This document shows positions 1 through 9,548 of a DNA stretch of 64,000 nucleotides, piece after piece. The position numbers and the translations under genes were made by a program. The DNA comes from Geodermatophilaceae bacterium URHA0031. Lineage in GTDB: Bacteria; Actinomycetota; Actinomycetes; Mycobacteriales; Geodermatophilaceae. The DNA lies in NCBI GenBank assembly GCA_000620205.1, contig JHVP01000013.1, positions 78,263 through 142,262 of the forward strand, read 5' to 3'. Every line of letters begins with the position of its first letter. Position 1 is the first letter of the stretch. The notes under the pieces are model-generated. The model had not been told where the DNA came from. It was given only the letters and a program-made list of their open reading frames with translations, and searched no databases.

Positions 1-155
1 AGGTTGGCGCGCGCAGCGTAGGTGGCTGCGGTGTACCCCGCCGGCCCGGACCCGATGATGATCAGGTCGCGGATCCCGTCGTGCTCGGCCGGCGGGATCG
101 CCGGCGCGGCGCTGGTCGGGACCGTCAGGCCGGGGGAGGTGTCATTGCTCGTCAC
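1..155 (-). CDS. trxB: Thioredoxin reductase, N-terminal part (runs off the window)
   Basis: Only the first 51 codons are present. After a roughly 27-residue polar leader the protein reads DLIIIGSGPAGYTAATYAAR, the FAD-binding GxGxxA fingerprint of NADPH-dependent thioredoxin reductase, which recycles thioredoxin in the cytoplasm. The GTG at 155 is the only in-frame start that keeps the whole strand before the FAD motif; the nearby ATG at 145 is out of frame. A TACCCT-like -10 at 172-177 on the minus strand could give trxB its own promoter, but it also lies 44 bp downstream of the pseudokinase gene and may be read through. The family call is strong; the C-terminal half with the redox CxxC is outside the window. 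Confidence 0.9.
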   Translation of the reverse strand, partial: MTSNDTSPGLTVPTSAAPAIPPAEHDGIRDLIIIGSGPAGYTAATYAARAN

Positions 156-199
156 GGGCGGCACAACGGACAGGGTAGGTGCCGCATTCCCCCAGCCCG

Positions 200-1810
200 T
201 CAGCGTGCGGCGGTGACGGCGACCTCGGCCAGGTCGGCCTGGAAGCCGTCCGGGACGCCGGTCAGGCCGGTGACCCACACCAGCACGTAGCGGGCCGTCA
301 CCGGGGCGCTGAAGGCGACGTCGTCGGTGCCGGTCAGCTTTGCCGTCCCTGCGACCGGGAACGCGTCCAGGTCGCCGTCGGGGGCGTCGCCGGTGCGCAC
401 CTCGACGGTGGAACCGGGGAGCGTGGTGGTGATCCTGACGCCGGCCAGGGCCTGCGCGCTGCCGAGGTCGTAGCGGACGCCGACGCCGGGCTTGAGGTTG
501 CCGAACGCCGCCGAGCCGCGGTAGGTCACGGTCGACCACGCGGTGGCGGGGTCGCCGTCGACGCTGCGCTGCACGTCGTCGTCGTTCTCCGGGTCGCCGT
601 CGCCGAACGGGTTGTAGATCGTCGCGCCGGTCACCGGGACGACGGCGCCGGCCACCGGGGCGGCCGGGCTGCTCGGCGCGGGGGCGGAGGTCGGGCCGGC
701 GGGCGCGGAGGCGCTCGGGGTGGACCCCGCCTGGTCGACGCTGCCGGCGACGGACAGCACGTTGTTGCCGAACCACAGCGCGAAGGCGATCACCAGGGCC
801 AGCGCGAGCAGCGGCAGCCCGACGACGGCGAGCCGGCGGCGCGCGCTGTTCGAGCCGCGGTGCTCGTCGGCGGGTGCGTCGTCGGTGTCGAAGGTCTCGC
901 CCCAGTCGAGCTCGTCCTCCTCGGCGGCGGGTGCCGCGGGACGGGGCGGGAGCGGCCGGCCGGGCGTCGCACCGGGCACCGGGGGCAGCGCGCCCCGCTC
1001 CAGGCGCACCGGTCCGTCGTCGGGGGTGTCCTCCCGGCGCTCGCGGAGCCGGCGCATCCAGCCGCTGTCGGTGTACCCGTCGGGCCGGACGGACTCCTGG
1101 GGGCCGGTGCCCGGCCGCGGCGGGGCGGCCAGCATCGCCACCATGGTGCTGACGCTGGACAGCCCGGTCGCCGGGTCGTCGGACCGCGCCCGGCGGACCA
1201 GGGCGGCCAGCTCGGGCGAGGCGATCCCGGCGCGGCCGGCGTCCTGGGGTCGGGAGCCGGTGAGGCAGAGCTCCAGCAGCGCACCCAGGGCGGCGATGTC
1301 GCCCTTCTCGGTGCCGCTGGCCGCGGGGACCGACAGCAGCCCGACCAGCCCGCCGGGCCGGAGCACCACGTGCTCGGGGGTCAGCCCGCCGACCGCCAGG
1401 CCGACCCGGTGGGCCTCGGCGACGCCCTCGGCGAGCCGGCGCACCAGCGACCGGGCCTCCCGCTCGGGCAGCGGGCCGTCGGTGGCCAGCCGGTCGGAGA
1501 GCCGGACGCCCTCGATCCACTCGTTGACCACGTAGGCGGCGCCGCCGGACTCGGCGCTCCCGGTGCCCTCGGCGGCGTCGTAGACCATCGCCAGGGCCGG
1601 GGTGGCCAGCCCGCCGGCGGTCAGCGCACGGGTGATCCACTCCCGGGCGGCCGGGCCGCCGGGGGTGTGCACCCGCAGCGCCACGTCGCGGTTGAGCACC
1701 CGGTCACGGGCGCGCCAGGAGCGGATGACCCCGGTCGCGGTCTCCTCGTCGGGCGCGACCTGGTCGAGCGGGCGGTAGCGGTCGGGCAGGCCCGTTGTCG
1801 TCGACGTCAC
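200..1810 (-). CDS. Membrane-anchored pseudokinase with extracellular discoidin-like domain (MviN-associated)
   Basis: 536 residues from the GTG at 1810, 70 bp downstream of murJ. Residues about 1-260 have a protein-kinase fold, but the usual VAIK lysine position reads VALRV, the HRD loop is replaced by GGLTPEHV and no DFG is visible, so catalysis is unlikely. A proline/charge-rich linker leads to one membrane segment (about residues 355-380, LPLLALALVIAFALWF), then an outer F5/8-type-C-like domain ending the protein. In mycobacteria the same pseudokinase plus outer domain is fused to the C-terminus of MviN/MurJ and, once phosphorylated by PknB, recruits FhaA to restrain peptidoglycan synthesis. 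Here it is a separate gene. The regulatory role is inferred from that homology. Confidence 0.8.
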   Translation of the reverse strand: MTSTTTGLPDRYRPLDQVAPDEETATGVIRSWRARDRVLNRDVALRVHTPGGPAAREWITRALTAGGLATPALAMVYDAAEGTGSAESGGAAYVVNEWIEGVRLSDRLATDGPLPEREARSLVRRLAEGVAEAHRVGLAVGGLTPEHVVLRPGGLVGLLSVPAASGTEKGDIAALGALLELCLTGSRPQDAGRAGIASPELAALVRRARSDDPATGLSSVSTMVAMLAAPPRPGTGPQESVRPDGYTDSGWMRRLRERREDTPDDGPVRLERGALPPVPGATPGRPLPPRPAAPAAEEDELDWGETFDTDDAPADEHRGSNSARRRLAVVGLPLLALALVIAFALWFGNNVLSVAGSVDQAGSTPSASAPAGPTSAPAPSSPAAPVAGAVVPVTGATIYNPFGDGDPENDDDVQRSVDGDPATAWSTVTYRGSAAFGNLKPGVGVRYDLGSAQALAGVRITTTLPGSTVEVRTGDAPDGDLDAFPVAGTAKLTGTDDVAFSAPVTARYVLVWVTGLTGVPDGFQADLAEVAVTAAR

Positions 1811-1880
1811 GGACGCTGCCGACCCCCTGCTCGCTCGCTGCCGGGGACGGCGTCCCCGGACCGGGCGCCGGACACCCGCG

Positions 1881-3836
1881 TCACCGTGAGCGCCCGAGCC
1901 GCGCCCGGACGCCGGCCACCGCGTCCCGCAGCTCCGGGACGCCGACCAGCACGGCACCCGCGACCACCGCGCTGCCGATGACAACGGTACCGAGGACCAG
2001 GGTCCCGAGCGACCCCGGCACCGACTCGCCGAGCGACCGGCCGGCCAGCGACACCGCCGCCCAGCCCAGCACCCCGGCGACCAGCGAGACCAGGGCCATC
2101 CGGGCCACCACCTGACCGGCCTCCCTGGTGGCGCGCACCCCGAGCTGGCGCTGCAGGACGACGCTGCCGATCACCCACCCCGCCACGTAGGTGACGCTCG
2201 TGGCGATCATGAGCCCGGCGACGACGTGCTCGGGTCCGACCAGCACCGGCACCAGCAGGAGCAGGGGCACCCGGACGGCGACCATGGCCACCTGGATGAG
2301 GGTGGGGGTGCGCGCGTCCTTCATGGCGTAGAAGACCCGCAGCTGCAGCAGGGTGACCGCCATGGGGAGCAGCCCGAAAGCCCCGACGGCGAGGGCGACG
2401 CCGACGCCCCGGGCGTCCTGCACGTCGGCGTTCCCCCGGCCGAAGGCCACGATGCCCACGGCCGGGCCGAGGACCACGAGGAGCGCGGTGACCGGCAGCA
2501 GACCGGTCGCGGACAGCCGGATGCCCAGCGAGAGGTCGGCGACCACGCCCTCCATGTCGCCGCGGGCGGCGGCCCGGCTCATCCGCGGCAGCAGCGCGGT
2601 GAGCAGCGCCACGCCGATGATCCCGTACGGCATCTGGAACAGCAGGCTCGCGTTGCTCAGGGCCAGCGGTCCCAGGCCCCCGGCGTCGGCGGCCGCGTTG
2701 GCCACCACGCTGGCGACAACGACCCCGACCTGGCTGACCAGGACGTAGCCGATCACCCAGAGCCCGAGCGTGCCGGCCTCGCCCAGCCCGGTGCCGCGCA
2801 GTCCCCAGCGGGGGCGCAGCGGCACCCCGTGCCGGCCGAGCAGGGGCAGCAGCACCAGCGCCTGGGCGGCGATGCCCAGCGTCGTGCCGATGCCCAGCAG
2901 CCAGACCTGGGAGGGCGCGATGGTGACCGGGTCGAGGTCGCCGGGGCCGGCCGCCAGGAGGAACAGCGCCCCGGTGGCGATGACCACGAGGTTGTTGAGC
3001 ACCGGCGCCCAGGCCGGGGGCCCGAACACGTCGCGCGCGTTGAGCACCGCGGTGGCCAGCGCGCCCGCCCCGTAGAACACGATCTCCACCAGCAGGATGC
3101 GGGCCAGCCAGTTGGCCAGCTCGACCTGACCGGGGTCCTCCCGGATGCCCATCAGCCAGGTCAGCGCCGGCGCGGCGAGCACGGCCAGCACGGTGAGCGC
3201 GGACAGGCCGGTGATCGCCAGGGTCATCAGCCGCTGGGTGTACCGCACGCCGCCGTCGGCGTCCTTCACCTGGGCGTTGACCAGCAGCGGGACGACGACC
3301 GAGGTCAGCACCCCGCCCAGCAGCAGCTCGTAGACGATGTTGGGCAGCGTGTTGGCCACCGTGTAGGCGTTGCCGACCAGGCCGAAGCCGAGCGCGGCGG
3401 TCAGCACGACGGTGCGCAGGAAGCCGGTGAGGCGCGAGACCAGGCTGGCCACCGCCATGGTGCCGGCCGCCCGCAGGATGCCGCCGCTGGCACCGGGAGC
3501 ACCCTCCCGGAGCTCGACCTGCTCCTCGTCCTCGTCCGTCACCCGGCGGACGGGTGGGAAGGCGGGGATGAGCTGGGTGTCGTCGGGGCCGGGCACGAAC
3601 CGGCGGACCCGGGTCGGCGGCGGCACCGGCGGCAGGGCGGTGCGCCTGCGGGGGGCGTCGGCGGCAGCCGGCGGCTGCCGCGCGGCAGGGGGCGGCACCG
3701 GCGGCAGCGGTCGCGGCCGGGCAGCCGGTGGCACCGGCGGGCGCCCGGCGGCGACGTCCTTGTACGGCGGCGGCGGCAGCGGGGCCGCCGGCCGCGGCCG
3801 CTCGCCCGCCGGCACGTCGGTCCTCGGCTCGCTCAC
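1881..3836 (-). CDS. murJ: Lipid II flippase MurJ (MviN)
   Basis: 651 residues. Flips the undecaprenyl-linked peptidoglycan precursor lipid II across the membrane. About 120 N-terminal residues are proline/arginine-rich and cytoplasmic; the remaining 530 carry the multi-pass MVF core, beginning AAGTMAVASLVSRLTGFLRT, typical of MurJ, with about 14 hydrophobic segments. The GTG at 3836 overlaps the stop of the upstream DUF6049 gene by 4 bp (GTGA), which fixes this start and implies translational coupling. It lacks the C-terminal pseudokinase seen in mycobacterial MviN; that part is the next gene. The N-terminal proline-rich extension is common in actinobacterial homologues. Confidence 0.95.
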   Translation of the reverse strand: MSEPRTDVPAGERPRPAAPLPPPPYKDVAAGRPPVPPAARPRPLPPVPPPAARQPPAAADAPRRRTALPPVPPPTRVRRFVPGPDDTQLIPAFPPVRRVTDEDEEQVELREGAPGASGGILRAAGTMAVASLVSRLTGFLRTVVLTAALGFGLVGNAYTVANTLPNIVYELLLGGVLTSVVVPLLVNAQVKDADGGVRYTQRLMTLAITGLSALTVLAVLAAPALTWLMGIREDPGQVELANWLARILLVEIVFYGAGALATAVLNARDVFGPPAWAPVLNNLVVIATGALFLLAAGPGDLDPVTIAPSQVWLLGIGTTLGIAAQALVLLPLLGRHGVPLRPRWGLRGTGLGEAGTLGLWVIGYVLVSQVGVVVASVVANAAADAGGLGPLALSNASLLFQMPYGIIGVALLTALLPRMSRAAARGDMEGVVADLSLGIRLSATGLLPVTALLVVLGPAVGIVAFGRGNADVQDARGVGVALAVGAFGLLPMAVTLLQLRVFYAMKDARTPTLIQVAMVAVRVPLLLLVPVLVGPEHVVAGLMIATSVTYVAGWVIGSVVLQRQLGVRATREAGQVVARMALVSLVAGVLGWAAVSLAGRSLGESVPGSLGTLVLGTVVIGSAVVAGAVLVGVPELRDAVAGVRARLGRSR

Positions 3837-6127
3837 ACCGGGCTCCGGGTGGGGGGCACGGCGGCGTCCAGCGGGCGCTTGTCCTCGGGCTCGCCGCGGC
3901 GGCGCTCGAGCACGAAGCGCACCGCCCGGCGCAGGAACAGCAGCGCCAGCAGGGCCGCCGCGCCGAAGGTGATGCTGAGGGTGATCCAGCCGTAGGCGGT
4001 GCTCTTCACCTGCATCGTCACGGCCTCGCCCAGCGGGCCGCCGCCGGGCGTGGTCAGCCGCGCGCTGACCGCGAAGCCGCCGGACTGCGAGACGTGCGCG
4101 GGGACCTGCAGTGACGTGCGCGAGGAAGGCTCCAGCGTGGTGACCCCGATGTCGTCGGTGGTCAGGCCCACGTTGCCGCGGGTGCGCAGCTCCAGCCGCA
4201 CCTCGACGGCGAAGGGCAGGTCGTTCTGCACGGTCAGCACCAGCGGGGCGTCGCTGGAGGCCAGGCTGTAGGTGCCGTCGACCGGCGACAGCAGGGTCAC
4301 CTGGGCGCGCAGGTGGGCGACGGTGTCCCGCAGGTCCGCCGCGGCGGCGGCGAACCCCTCGTCGTCCCCGCGCCACTCGGCGGAGCTCGCCCGGGCGATC
4401 GCCGCGTCGTAGCCGGCCAGCACGGTGTCCGGGTCGCCGACCACGGCGGCGGCGAAGTCGTCGCGGACCCGGGAGGTCTCCGCGATCTGGGTCATCCCCT
4501 CGGCCGGCAGGACGGCGGTGCCGGCCACCAGGTCGCCGGTGGCCACCTCCGGCCCGGTGGCCAGCGCGTCCACCGGGACGGCGGCCAGCCACGGCTCCGT
4601 GGCGGTGTCGGCCATCATCGCGGTGACGACGGCCGGGTCCGGGTCGACCGCGCGGGGCGGGGCGACGAGCACCGTCTGCTGCGTGCCGGCCTCTCGCGCG
4701 GCGAGCTGCCGGGTCAGCGCGCCCAGCTCGGCCAGGTAGCGCTGCTCGGTGAGCCGGCCCACGCCGGAGTCGGGCGTGGCCTCGGCGACGATCCCGGTCA
4801 GCCGGCTGTCGGCGACCAGCGTCGTCACGTCGCCCGAGGCGGCCGGCTGGCTGCTGCGGGCGGCGGCGGGCGCGCCGTCGGCGCCGACCGCCTGGTCACC
4901 GTCGGACAGGCCCTCGTCGGACAGGACCACGGTGTCCACCCCGCCGGCCTGCAGTGTGTCGAGGGTGGGGCCGGACAGCGCGCCGCCGGGCGCCCAGGCC
5001 AGGTCGGTCCGCGGCGCGACGCCGAGCACCTCCCGGACGATCGCCGCACCCGCGCCGGTCTCCGCCGCGCCCTCGCTGCTCCCGTCGGTCGGGTCGGCCG
5101 GGGTCAGCGCGGCGCCGTCGTCGGCCGGCTGCTGGGCGGTGCCCTCGGGCGTGCCGGGCAGGCTGCGGGTGACGACCGCCGACTGCCCGGTGGCGACCAG
5201 CGCGTCGGCGTCCACGTCGGCGTAGGGCAGCGCGACGACGGGGTGCTCCTCGGCGACGGCGCGCAGCCGGTCCAGCAGCTCACCCGCGTCAGCGGTCCCG
5301 GCGCCGTCCTCGTCCCCGACGGTGTAGGGACCGGCCGCCATCAGCGACAGCTCCTCGAGAAGCGCGGGGTCCACGGCCAGCGTCACCGGGACCGCCGGGT
5401 CGGTCTGGGCCGGGTCGGCGCCGGGGACGGTCGGCAGCTCCTCGACCACCCGGACGGCGCGGTCCAGCCGGCCGCCCTCGGCCACCTCGCCGGCCAGGTC
5501 GTCGTCGGCGAACCGGCCGGTCGCATCGCGGTGCGGGCGGTCGGTGATCGGCCAGAGCCAGGCGACCGAGGTGCGCGCGGCGGGCACCGGCTGGGCGACC
5601 ACGAGATGGGTGGAGAGCTGGCCGACCCGCTCGGGGTCGCCGTCCTCGCGGGTGCCGTTGAGGTTGACCAGCAGCGGGTAGACACCGTCGGCGTTGAGCT
5701 GGAGAGCGTCCGCGGTGGTCGTGTACGTGAACGGGCGCGTGCCGCCCGGCTCCAGGTCGCCGGGGACCTCGAGGAACGGCGCCGTCGCCGTGGTCGCCTC
5801 GCTGGGGTCGGCCAGCTCGTCGACCAGCGCGTCCCGGGTGGTCAGGACGTCGCCGCGCTGCACCCGCACCGTCAGGTCCGACCAGGTCTCGGTGCTGTCG
5901 TTGACCAGGGTGCCGCGGACCTCGATCGGGGAGCCGGGGACGACGGTGCGCGGCTCGAGCCGGTCCACCGTGATCTGCACCGGGCGGTCGTCGGGTGCGC
6001 TGGCATGCGGCGGCGCGGCAGCGGCCGGTGCCGCCGGCAGCCCGGCCAGCAGCACGGCGCCGACGGCCAGCAGCAGGCAGGGGGTCGAGAGCCGGCCGTC
6101 GGCGCGGCCGGCGGCCCGCCGTCTCAC
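3833..6127 (-). CDS. Secreted, membrane-anchored DUF6049 family protein
   Basis: 764 residues starting at GTG 6127, which overlaps the nudix stop by 4 bp. An arginine-rich N-terminus and hydrophobic stretch (about residues 14-37, ending in an Ala-rich run) form a signal peptide; one C-terminal membrane segment (about residues 715-735, [20 protein letters not shown]) and a short basic tail anchor it with the bulk outside. The position between mutT4-type nudix and murJ is that of M. tuberculosis Rv3909, whose function is unknown. Fused stop/start junctions on both sides tie it to lipid II export, so a cell-envelope role is likely, but no catalytic motif is recognisable. Confidence 0.85.
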   Translation of the reverse strand: MRRRAAGRADGRLSTPCLLLAVGAVLLAGLPAAPAAAAPPHASAPDDRPVQITVDRLEPRTVVPGSPIEVRGTLVNDSTETWSDLTVRVQRGDVLTTRDALVDELADPSEATTATAPFLEVPGDLEPGGTRPFTYTTTADALQLNADGVYPLLVNLNGTREDGDPERVGQLSTHLVVAQPVPAARTSVAWLWPITDRPHRDATGRFADDDLAGEVAEGGRLDRAVRVVEELPTVPGADPAQTDPAVPVTLAVDPALLEELSLMAAGPYTVGDEDGAGTADAGELLDRLRAVAEEHPVVALPYADVDADALVATGQSAVVTRSLPGTPEGTAQQPADDGAALTPADPTDGSSEGAAETGAGAAIVREVLGVAPRTDLAWAPGGALSGPTLDTLQAGGVDTVVLSDEGLSDGDQAVGADGAPAAARSSQPAASGDVTTLVADSRLTGIVAEATPDSGVGRLTEQRYLAELGALTRQLAAREAGTQQTVLVAPPRAVDPDPAVVTAMMADTATEPWLAAVPVDALATGPEVATGDLVAGTAVLPAEGMTQIAETSRVRDDFAAAVVGDPDTVLAGYDAAIARASSAEWRGDDEGFAAAAADLRDTVAHLRAQVTLLSPVDGTYSLASSDAPLVLTVQNDLPFAVEVRLELRTRGNVGLTTDDIGVTTLEPSSRTSLQVPAHVSQSGGFAVSARLTTPGGGPLGEAVTMQVKSTAYGWITLSITFGAAALLALLFLRRAVRFVLERRRGEPEDKRPLDAAVPPTRSPV

Positions 6128-6600
6128 GCGCTGTCGGCCAGCAGGCCCGGCGCGCGCTCCACCAGGGCGCGCTCGTCGGCGTAGGCCAGCCGCCCACCCA
6201 GTTCGGTCAGCGGCACCCAGGCGACCTCGGTGACCTCCACGTCGGCGTCGGAGAGCACGCCACCGACGGCCCGGAGCAGGAAGTGGTGCACCGTCTTGTG
6301 CACCCGCCGGCCGTCGGCGACGAACCAGAAGTCGATGATCCCGAGCGGGGCGACCACCTCGCCGAGGATGCCGGTCTCCTCGGCGACCTCGCGGACGGCG
6401 GTGTCCTCCGGCGTCTCGCCCTCCTCGATGTGCCCCTTGGGGAGCGACCAGAGCAGGCGGCCACGACGGTCGGTACGGCCGATCAGGGCCGCGCGGGGGC
6501 CGGTGACGTCGTCATCGGCGACCACCAGACCTCCGGCCGAGGTCTCGTCGACCCGGCGCAGCCGGCGGCCGGGGCGCTGCCGCCCGCCCGTCCCAGCCAT
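6124..6600 (-). CDS. NUDIX hydrolase (MutT4-like)
   Basis: 158 residues. A complete Nudix box, GX5EX7REVxEExG, is present at about residues 58-80 (GHIEEGE, then REVAEETGI), which binds Mg2+ and cleaves nucleoside-diphosphate-linked substrates. Locus position equals M. tuberculosis mutT4 (Rv3908), implicated in nucleotide-pool sanitation, but the substrate cannot be read from sequence. The ATG at 6600 is the first gene of the minus-strand operon and faces pcnA across a 58-bp divergent promoter region. Confidence 0.88.
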   Translation of the reverse strand: MAGTGGRQRPGRRLRRVDETSAGGLVVADDDVTGPRAALIGRTDRRGRLLWSLPKGHIEEGETPEDTAVREVAEETGILGEVVAPLGIIDFWFVADGRRVHKTVHHFLLRAVGGVLSDADVEVTEVAWVPLTELGGRLAYADERALVERAPGLLADSA

Positions 6601-6644
6601 GTCAGGAGGGTAGCGCGCGCGACGGCCGGTGCCCGGGTGGCCAC

Positions 6645-6650
6645 TACCCT
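6645..6650 (+). promoter_or_regulatory. Predicted -10 box for leaderless pcnA (TACCCT)
   Basis: TACCCT matches the actinobacterial TANNNT -10 element and ends 8 nt before the GTG at 6659, so transcription would begin at or next to the start codon. No Shine-Dalgarno sequence precedes this GTG. Confidence 0.5.
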
Positions 6651-6658
6651 CGACCGTC

Positions 6659-8146
6659 GTGTCCGTAGAGCCGCCCCGCCGTCCCGAGCCCGCCCCCGTC
6701 CCGCCGGCGGTGCAGCAGACGGTGCGCGACCTGGTCGAGGTCTCCCCCGTGCTGGTCGAGCTCGGCCGGCGCTTCAGCGCCGCCGGTCACCAGGTCCACC
6801 TGGTCGGCGGATCGGTGCGGGACGCCCTGCTCGCCGCCGGGTCGACCGGCGCGCCCGTTGCGCCCGGGGACCTCGACCTGACCACCGACGCGCGACCGGA
6901 GCAGACCCTGCAGGTGCTGCGGGGGTTCGCCAGTTCCACGTGGAACACGGGGATCGCGTTCGGCACCGTCGGGGCCGAGGTGCGCGGCGAGCGGGTGGAG
7001 ATCACCACCTTCCGGGCCGACCGGTACGACCGCGAGTCGCGCAACCCCGAGGTCGCCTGGGGCACCTCCCTGGTCGACGACCTCGCCCGCCGGGACTTCA
7101 CCGTCAACGCGATGGCCGTCTCGCTGGGCCCCGACCGCACCGTCACCGACCCGTTCGGTGGTCTCGGTGACCTGCTCGCCCGGCGGCTGCGCACCCCCGG
7201 GACGGCGGTGGAGTCCTTCGCCGACGACCCGCTGCGGATGCTGCGCGCGGTCCGCTTCGTCGCGCAGCTCGGGCTGACCCCGGACGAGGAGGTGGTCGCG
7301 GCGATGACCTCGCTGGCCCCGGAGCTCGGCCGGATCACCGCCGAGCGGGTGCAGCACGAGTTCTCCCGCACGCTGCTGAACCCGCAGCCGCGGGCGGCGC
7401 TGGAGCTGTTCGTCGACACCGGGCTGGCCGACGTCGTGCTGCCCGAGCTCTCCGCGCTGCGGATGGAGATCGACGAGCACCACCAGCACAAGGACGTCTA
7501 CACCCACTCGCTGACCGTGCTGGACCAGGCGATCGCGCTGGAGCTGGCCGACCCCGAGGCGCCGTCGCCGGACCTGGTGCTCCGCCTGGCCGCGCTGCTG
7601 CACGACATCGGCAAGCCGGCCACCCGCCGGCACGAGGCCCGCGGCCGGGTCTCCTTCCACCACCACGAGGTGGTCGGGGCCAAGCTGGTGCGCAAACGGC
7701 TGACCGCGCTGAAGTACCCGAAGGACGTCGTCGAGGCGGTCTCCCGGCTGACCTTCCTGCACCTGCGCTTCCACGGGTACGGCGACGGCCAGTGGACCGA
7801 CTCCGCCGTCCGGCGCTACGTCACCGACGCCGGCGACCTGCTCCCCCGGCTGCACAAGCTGGTCCGCTCGGACTCCACCACCCGGAACAAGAAGCGGGCG
7901 GCGGCGCTGTCGGCGACCTACGACTCGCTGGTCGAGCGGATCGCCGAGCTGGCCGCGGCCGAGGACCTCGGCCGGATCCGGCCCGACCTCGACGGCAACC
8001 GGATCATGGAGCTGCTCGGCATCGAGCCCGGCCCGGACGTCGGCCAGGCGTGGCGCTTCCTCAAGGAGCTGCGGCTCGAGCGCGGGCCGCTCGAGCCCGA
8101 CGAGGCCGAGGCCGAGCTGCTCAGCTGGTGGCGCTCGCGCGGGTGA
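6659..8146 (+). CDS. pcnA: CCA-adding tRNA nucleotidyltransferase
   Basis: 495 residues. Adds or repairs the 3'-CCA of tRNA. The class II nucleotidyltransferase head is clear: [12 protein letters not shown], then DLDLTT as the metal-binding DxD, then [10 protein letters not shown]. The C-terminal part has an HD-type segment ([11 protein letters not shown]). An in-frame GTG also exists at 6629, but the one at 6659 is chosen because a TACCCT -10 element lies 8 nt upstream. It overlaps the convergent MFS gene by 26 bp. A parS-like site lies within codons 92-96 (SSTWN). In mycobacteria pcnA sits next to mutT4, as here. Confidence 0.92.
   Translation: MSVEPPRRPEPAPVPPAVQQTVRDLVEVSPVLVELGRRFSAAGHQVHLVGGSVRDALLAAGSTGAPVAPGDLDLTTDARPEQTLQVLRGFASSTWNTGIAFGTVGAEVRGERVEITTFRADRYDRESRNPEVAWGTSLVDDLARRDFTVNAMAVSLGPDRTVTDPFGGLGDLLARRLRTPGTAVESFADDPLRMLRAVRFVAQLGLTPDEEVVAAMTSLAPELGRITAERVQHEFSRTLLNPQPRAALELFVDTGLADVVLPELSALRMEIDEHHQHKDVYTHSLTVLDQAIALELADPEAPSPDLVLRLAALLHDIGKPATRRHEARGRVSFHHHEVVGAKLVRKRLTALKYPKDVVEAVSRLTFLHLRFHGYGDGQWTDSAVRRYVTDAGDLLPRLHKLVRSDSTTRNKKRAAALSATYDSLVERIAELAAAEDLGRIRPDLDGNRIMELLGIEPGPDVGQAWRFLKELRLERGPLEPDEAEAELLSWWRSRG
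6933..6946. promoter_or_regulatory. parS: parS-like centromere site 1
   Basis: GTTCCACGTGGAAC, a perfect 14-bp palindrome followed by A. It matches the actinobacterial ParB target family (GTTYCACGTGRAAC). It lies inside pcnA, which is common for parS. One of five such sites in the window. Confidence 0.75.
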
Positions 8147-9449
8147 GCGCGAGCGGGGGGTGCTCGACGCGCTGGGCCTGGCCGCGGGCCCACCGGGCGA
8201 AGACGACCGCGGTGACCAGGTACCCGGCGCCGATCGCGATGAGCAGCGGCCAGCTGACCCCCGACGCCGGCAGCAGGAAGGCCCCGGCCATCAGCGCGAC
8301 GACGAAGAAGACGTTGAACAGCGTGTCGTAGACGGAGAAGACCCGGCCGCGGAAGTCGTCCTCCACGGCCTCCTGCAGGGTGGTGTCCACGCAGATCTTG
8401 ATGCCCTGCGCCACGAAGCCGAGCGTCAGGACGGCGGCCACGATCGCCGGCGGCCGGAACAGCCCGCCGAGCACCAGCTGGCCGGCGGCGGCCAGCACCA
8501 GCATGCCGACCACCCAGGCGGCCTTGCCCCACCGGCGCACCGCGGCCGGGGTGACGGCGGCGGCCAGCAGCGTGCCCGCGGCACCTGCCGCGAGCACCTC
8601 CGCCAGCCCGGCCAGGCCGCCGGGGAAGAGGCTGGAGCCGTCGGTGAAGGTGTTGCGGTACAGCAGCAGGGTCATCAGCGTCAGCAGCCCGTAGAACACC
8701 CGGTGCACGGCCATCACCGCGAGCACCGCCGTGGCCGGTGGGTGCGCAAGCACGTGCCGGGCGCCGGCGAGCATGCCGTGCAGCACGTCGCGGGCGCTCA
8801 CCGTGGCAGCCAGCGTCAGGTGGTCCGGCCCCAGGTAGGGGCGCCGGAAGCCGGAGACGATGGCCGAGGCGCACAGGTAGGGCACGGCGGAGGCCACGGC
8901 GAGGGCGGCGTAGCCCCCCGGGCCGCGGCCGACCACCGCGGTCGCCCCGATCGCCACGCCGCCCCCGAGCACCGACGCGACCGCTCCGGCCGTCGTCGAC
9001 AGCGCGTTCGCCGAGACCAGCGAGGGCTCGTCGGTGGTGTGCGGCAGGGCGGCCGACAGCGCGGACAGGACGAACCGGTTGACCGAGAAGACGAGCAGCC
9101 CGGCGACGTAGAACCCGACGCCCTGCACCGCGGCCAGGACCAGCGCGGCGACCGCCAGCACGAGGACGGCGCGGACCACGTTGGCCACCAGCAGCACCTG
9201 CCGGCGGCTCCACCGGTCCAGCCACACCCCGGCGAAGGGACCGACGAGGGAGTAGGGCAGCAGCAGCACGGCGAAGCCGGCCGCGACGTCGATCGGGTCG
9301 GCGGCCGACTGCGGGTTGAACAGCACCGTGCCGGCCAGGGCCGCCTGGAAGACGCCGTCGCCGAACTGGGAGGACAACCGGGTCAGCAACAGCCTGCGGA
9401 AGTCCCCGCGGCGGAGCAGGTGGCGCACGGTGGTGGGCGCATGCTGCAC
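8121..9449 (-). CDS. MFS transporter
   Basis: 442 residues from GTG 9449. About 12 hydrophobic segments and the MFS inter-helix signature after helix 2 (GVWLDRWSRRQVLLVANVVRA) identify a major facilitator family permease, resembling the exporter-like MFS_3 group. The substrate is unknown. A longer frame extends to 9539, but a TAGTGT element 7 nt before GTG 9449 supports a leaderless start there, and the upstream extension would run into the divergent yqgE promoter. The 3' end overlaps pcnA by 26 bp tail to tail. Confidence 0.82.
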   Translation of the reverse strand: MQHAPTTVRHLLRRGDFRRLLLTRLSSQFGDGVFQAALAGTVLFNPQSAADPIDVAAGFAVLLLPYSLVGPFAGVWLDRWSRRQVLLVANVVRAVLVLAVAALVLAAVQGVGFYVAGLLVFSVNRFVLSALSAALPHTTDEPSLVSANALSTTAGAVASVLGGGVAIGATAVVGRGPGGYAALAVASAVPYLCASAIVSGFRRPYLGPDHLTLAATVSARDVLHGMLAGARHVLAHPPATAVLAVMAVHRVFYGLLTLMTLLLYRNTFTDGSSLFPGGLAGLAEVLAAGAAGTLLAAAVTPAAVRRWGKAAWVVGMLVLAAAGQLVLGGLFRPPAIVAAVLTLGFVAQGIKICVDTTLQEAVEDDFRGRVFSVYDTLFNVFFVVALMAGAFLLPASGVSWPLLIAIGAGYLVTAVVFARWARGQAQRVEHPPLALTRASATS

Positions 9450-9456
9450 CCCAGCC

Positions 9457-9462
9457 ACACTA
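9457..9462 (-). promoter_or_regulatory. Predicted -10 box for leaderless MFS gene (TAGTGT)
   Basis: On the minus strand TAGTGT is followed by 7 nt and then the GTG at 9449. Confidence 0.45.
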
Positions 9463-9548
9463 CGTCTCCTGCCTGTGACCGCCAGCCCGGGCAGCAGGCG
9501 GGCGCTGCACCGCCCCTCCTCCCCGTCGCTGATGCACACTGGGAGGCG

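Noticed and set aside
179..1981. Long open frame on the plus strand opposite the pseudokinase gene
   Set aside because: Typical high-GC antisense shadow: low-complexity Arg/Gly/Ala translation with no domain, while the minus strand encodes a recognisable protein.
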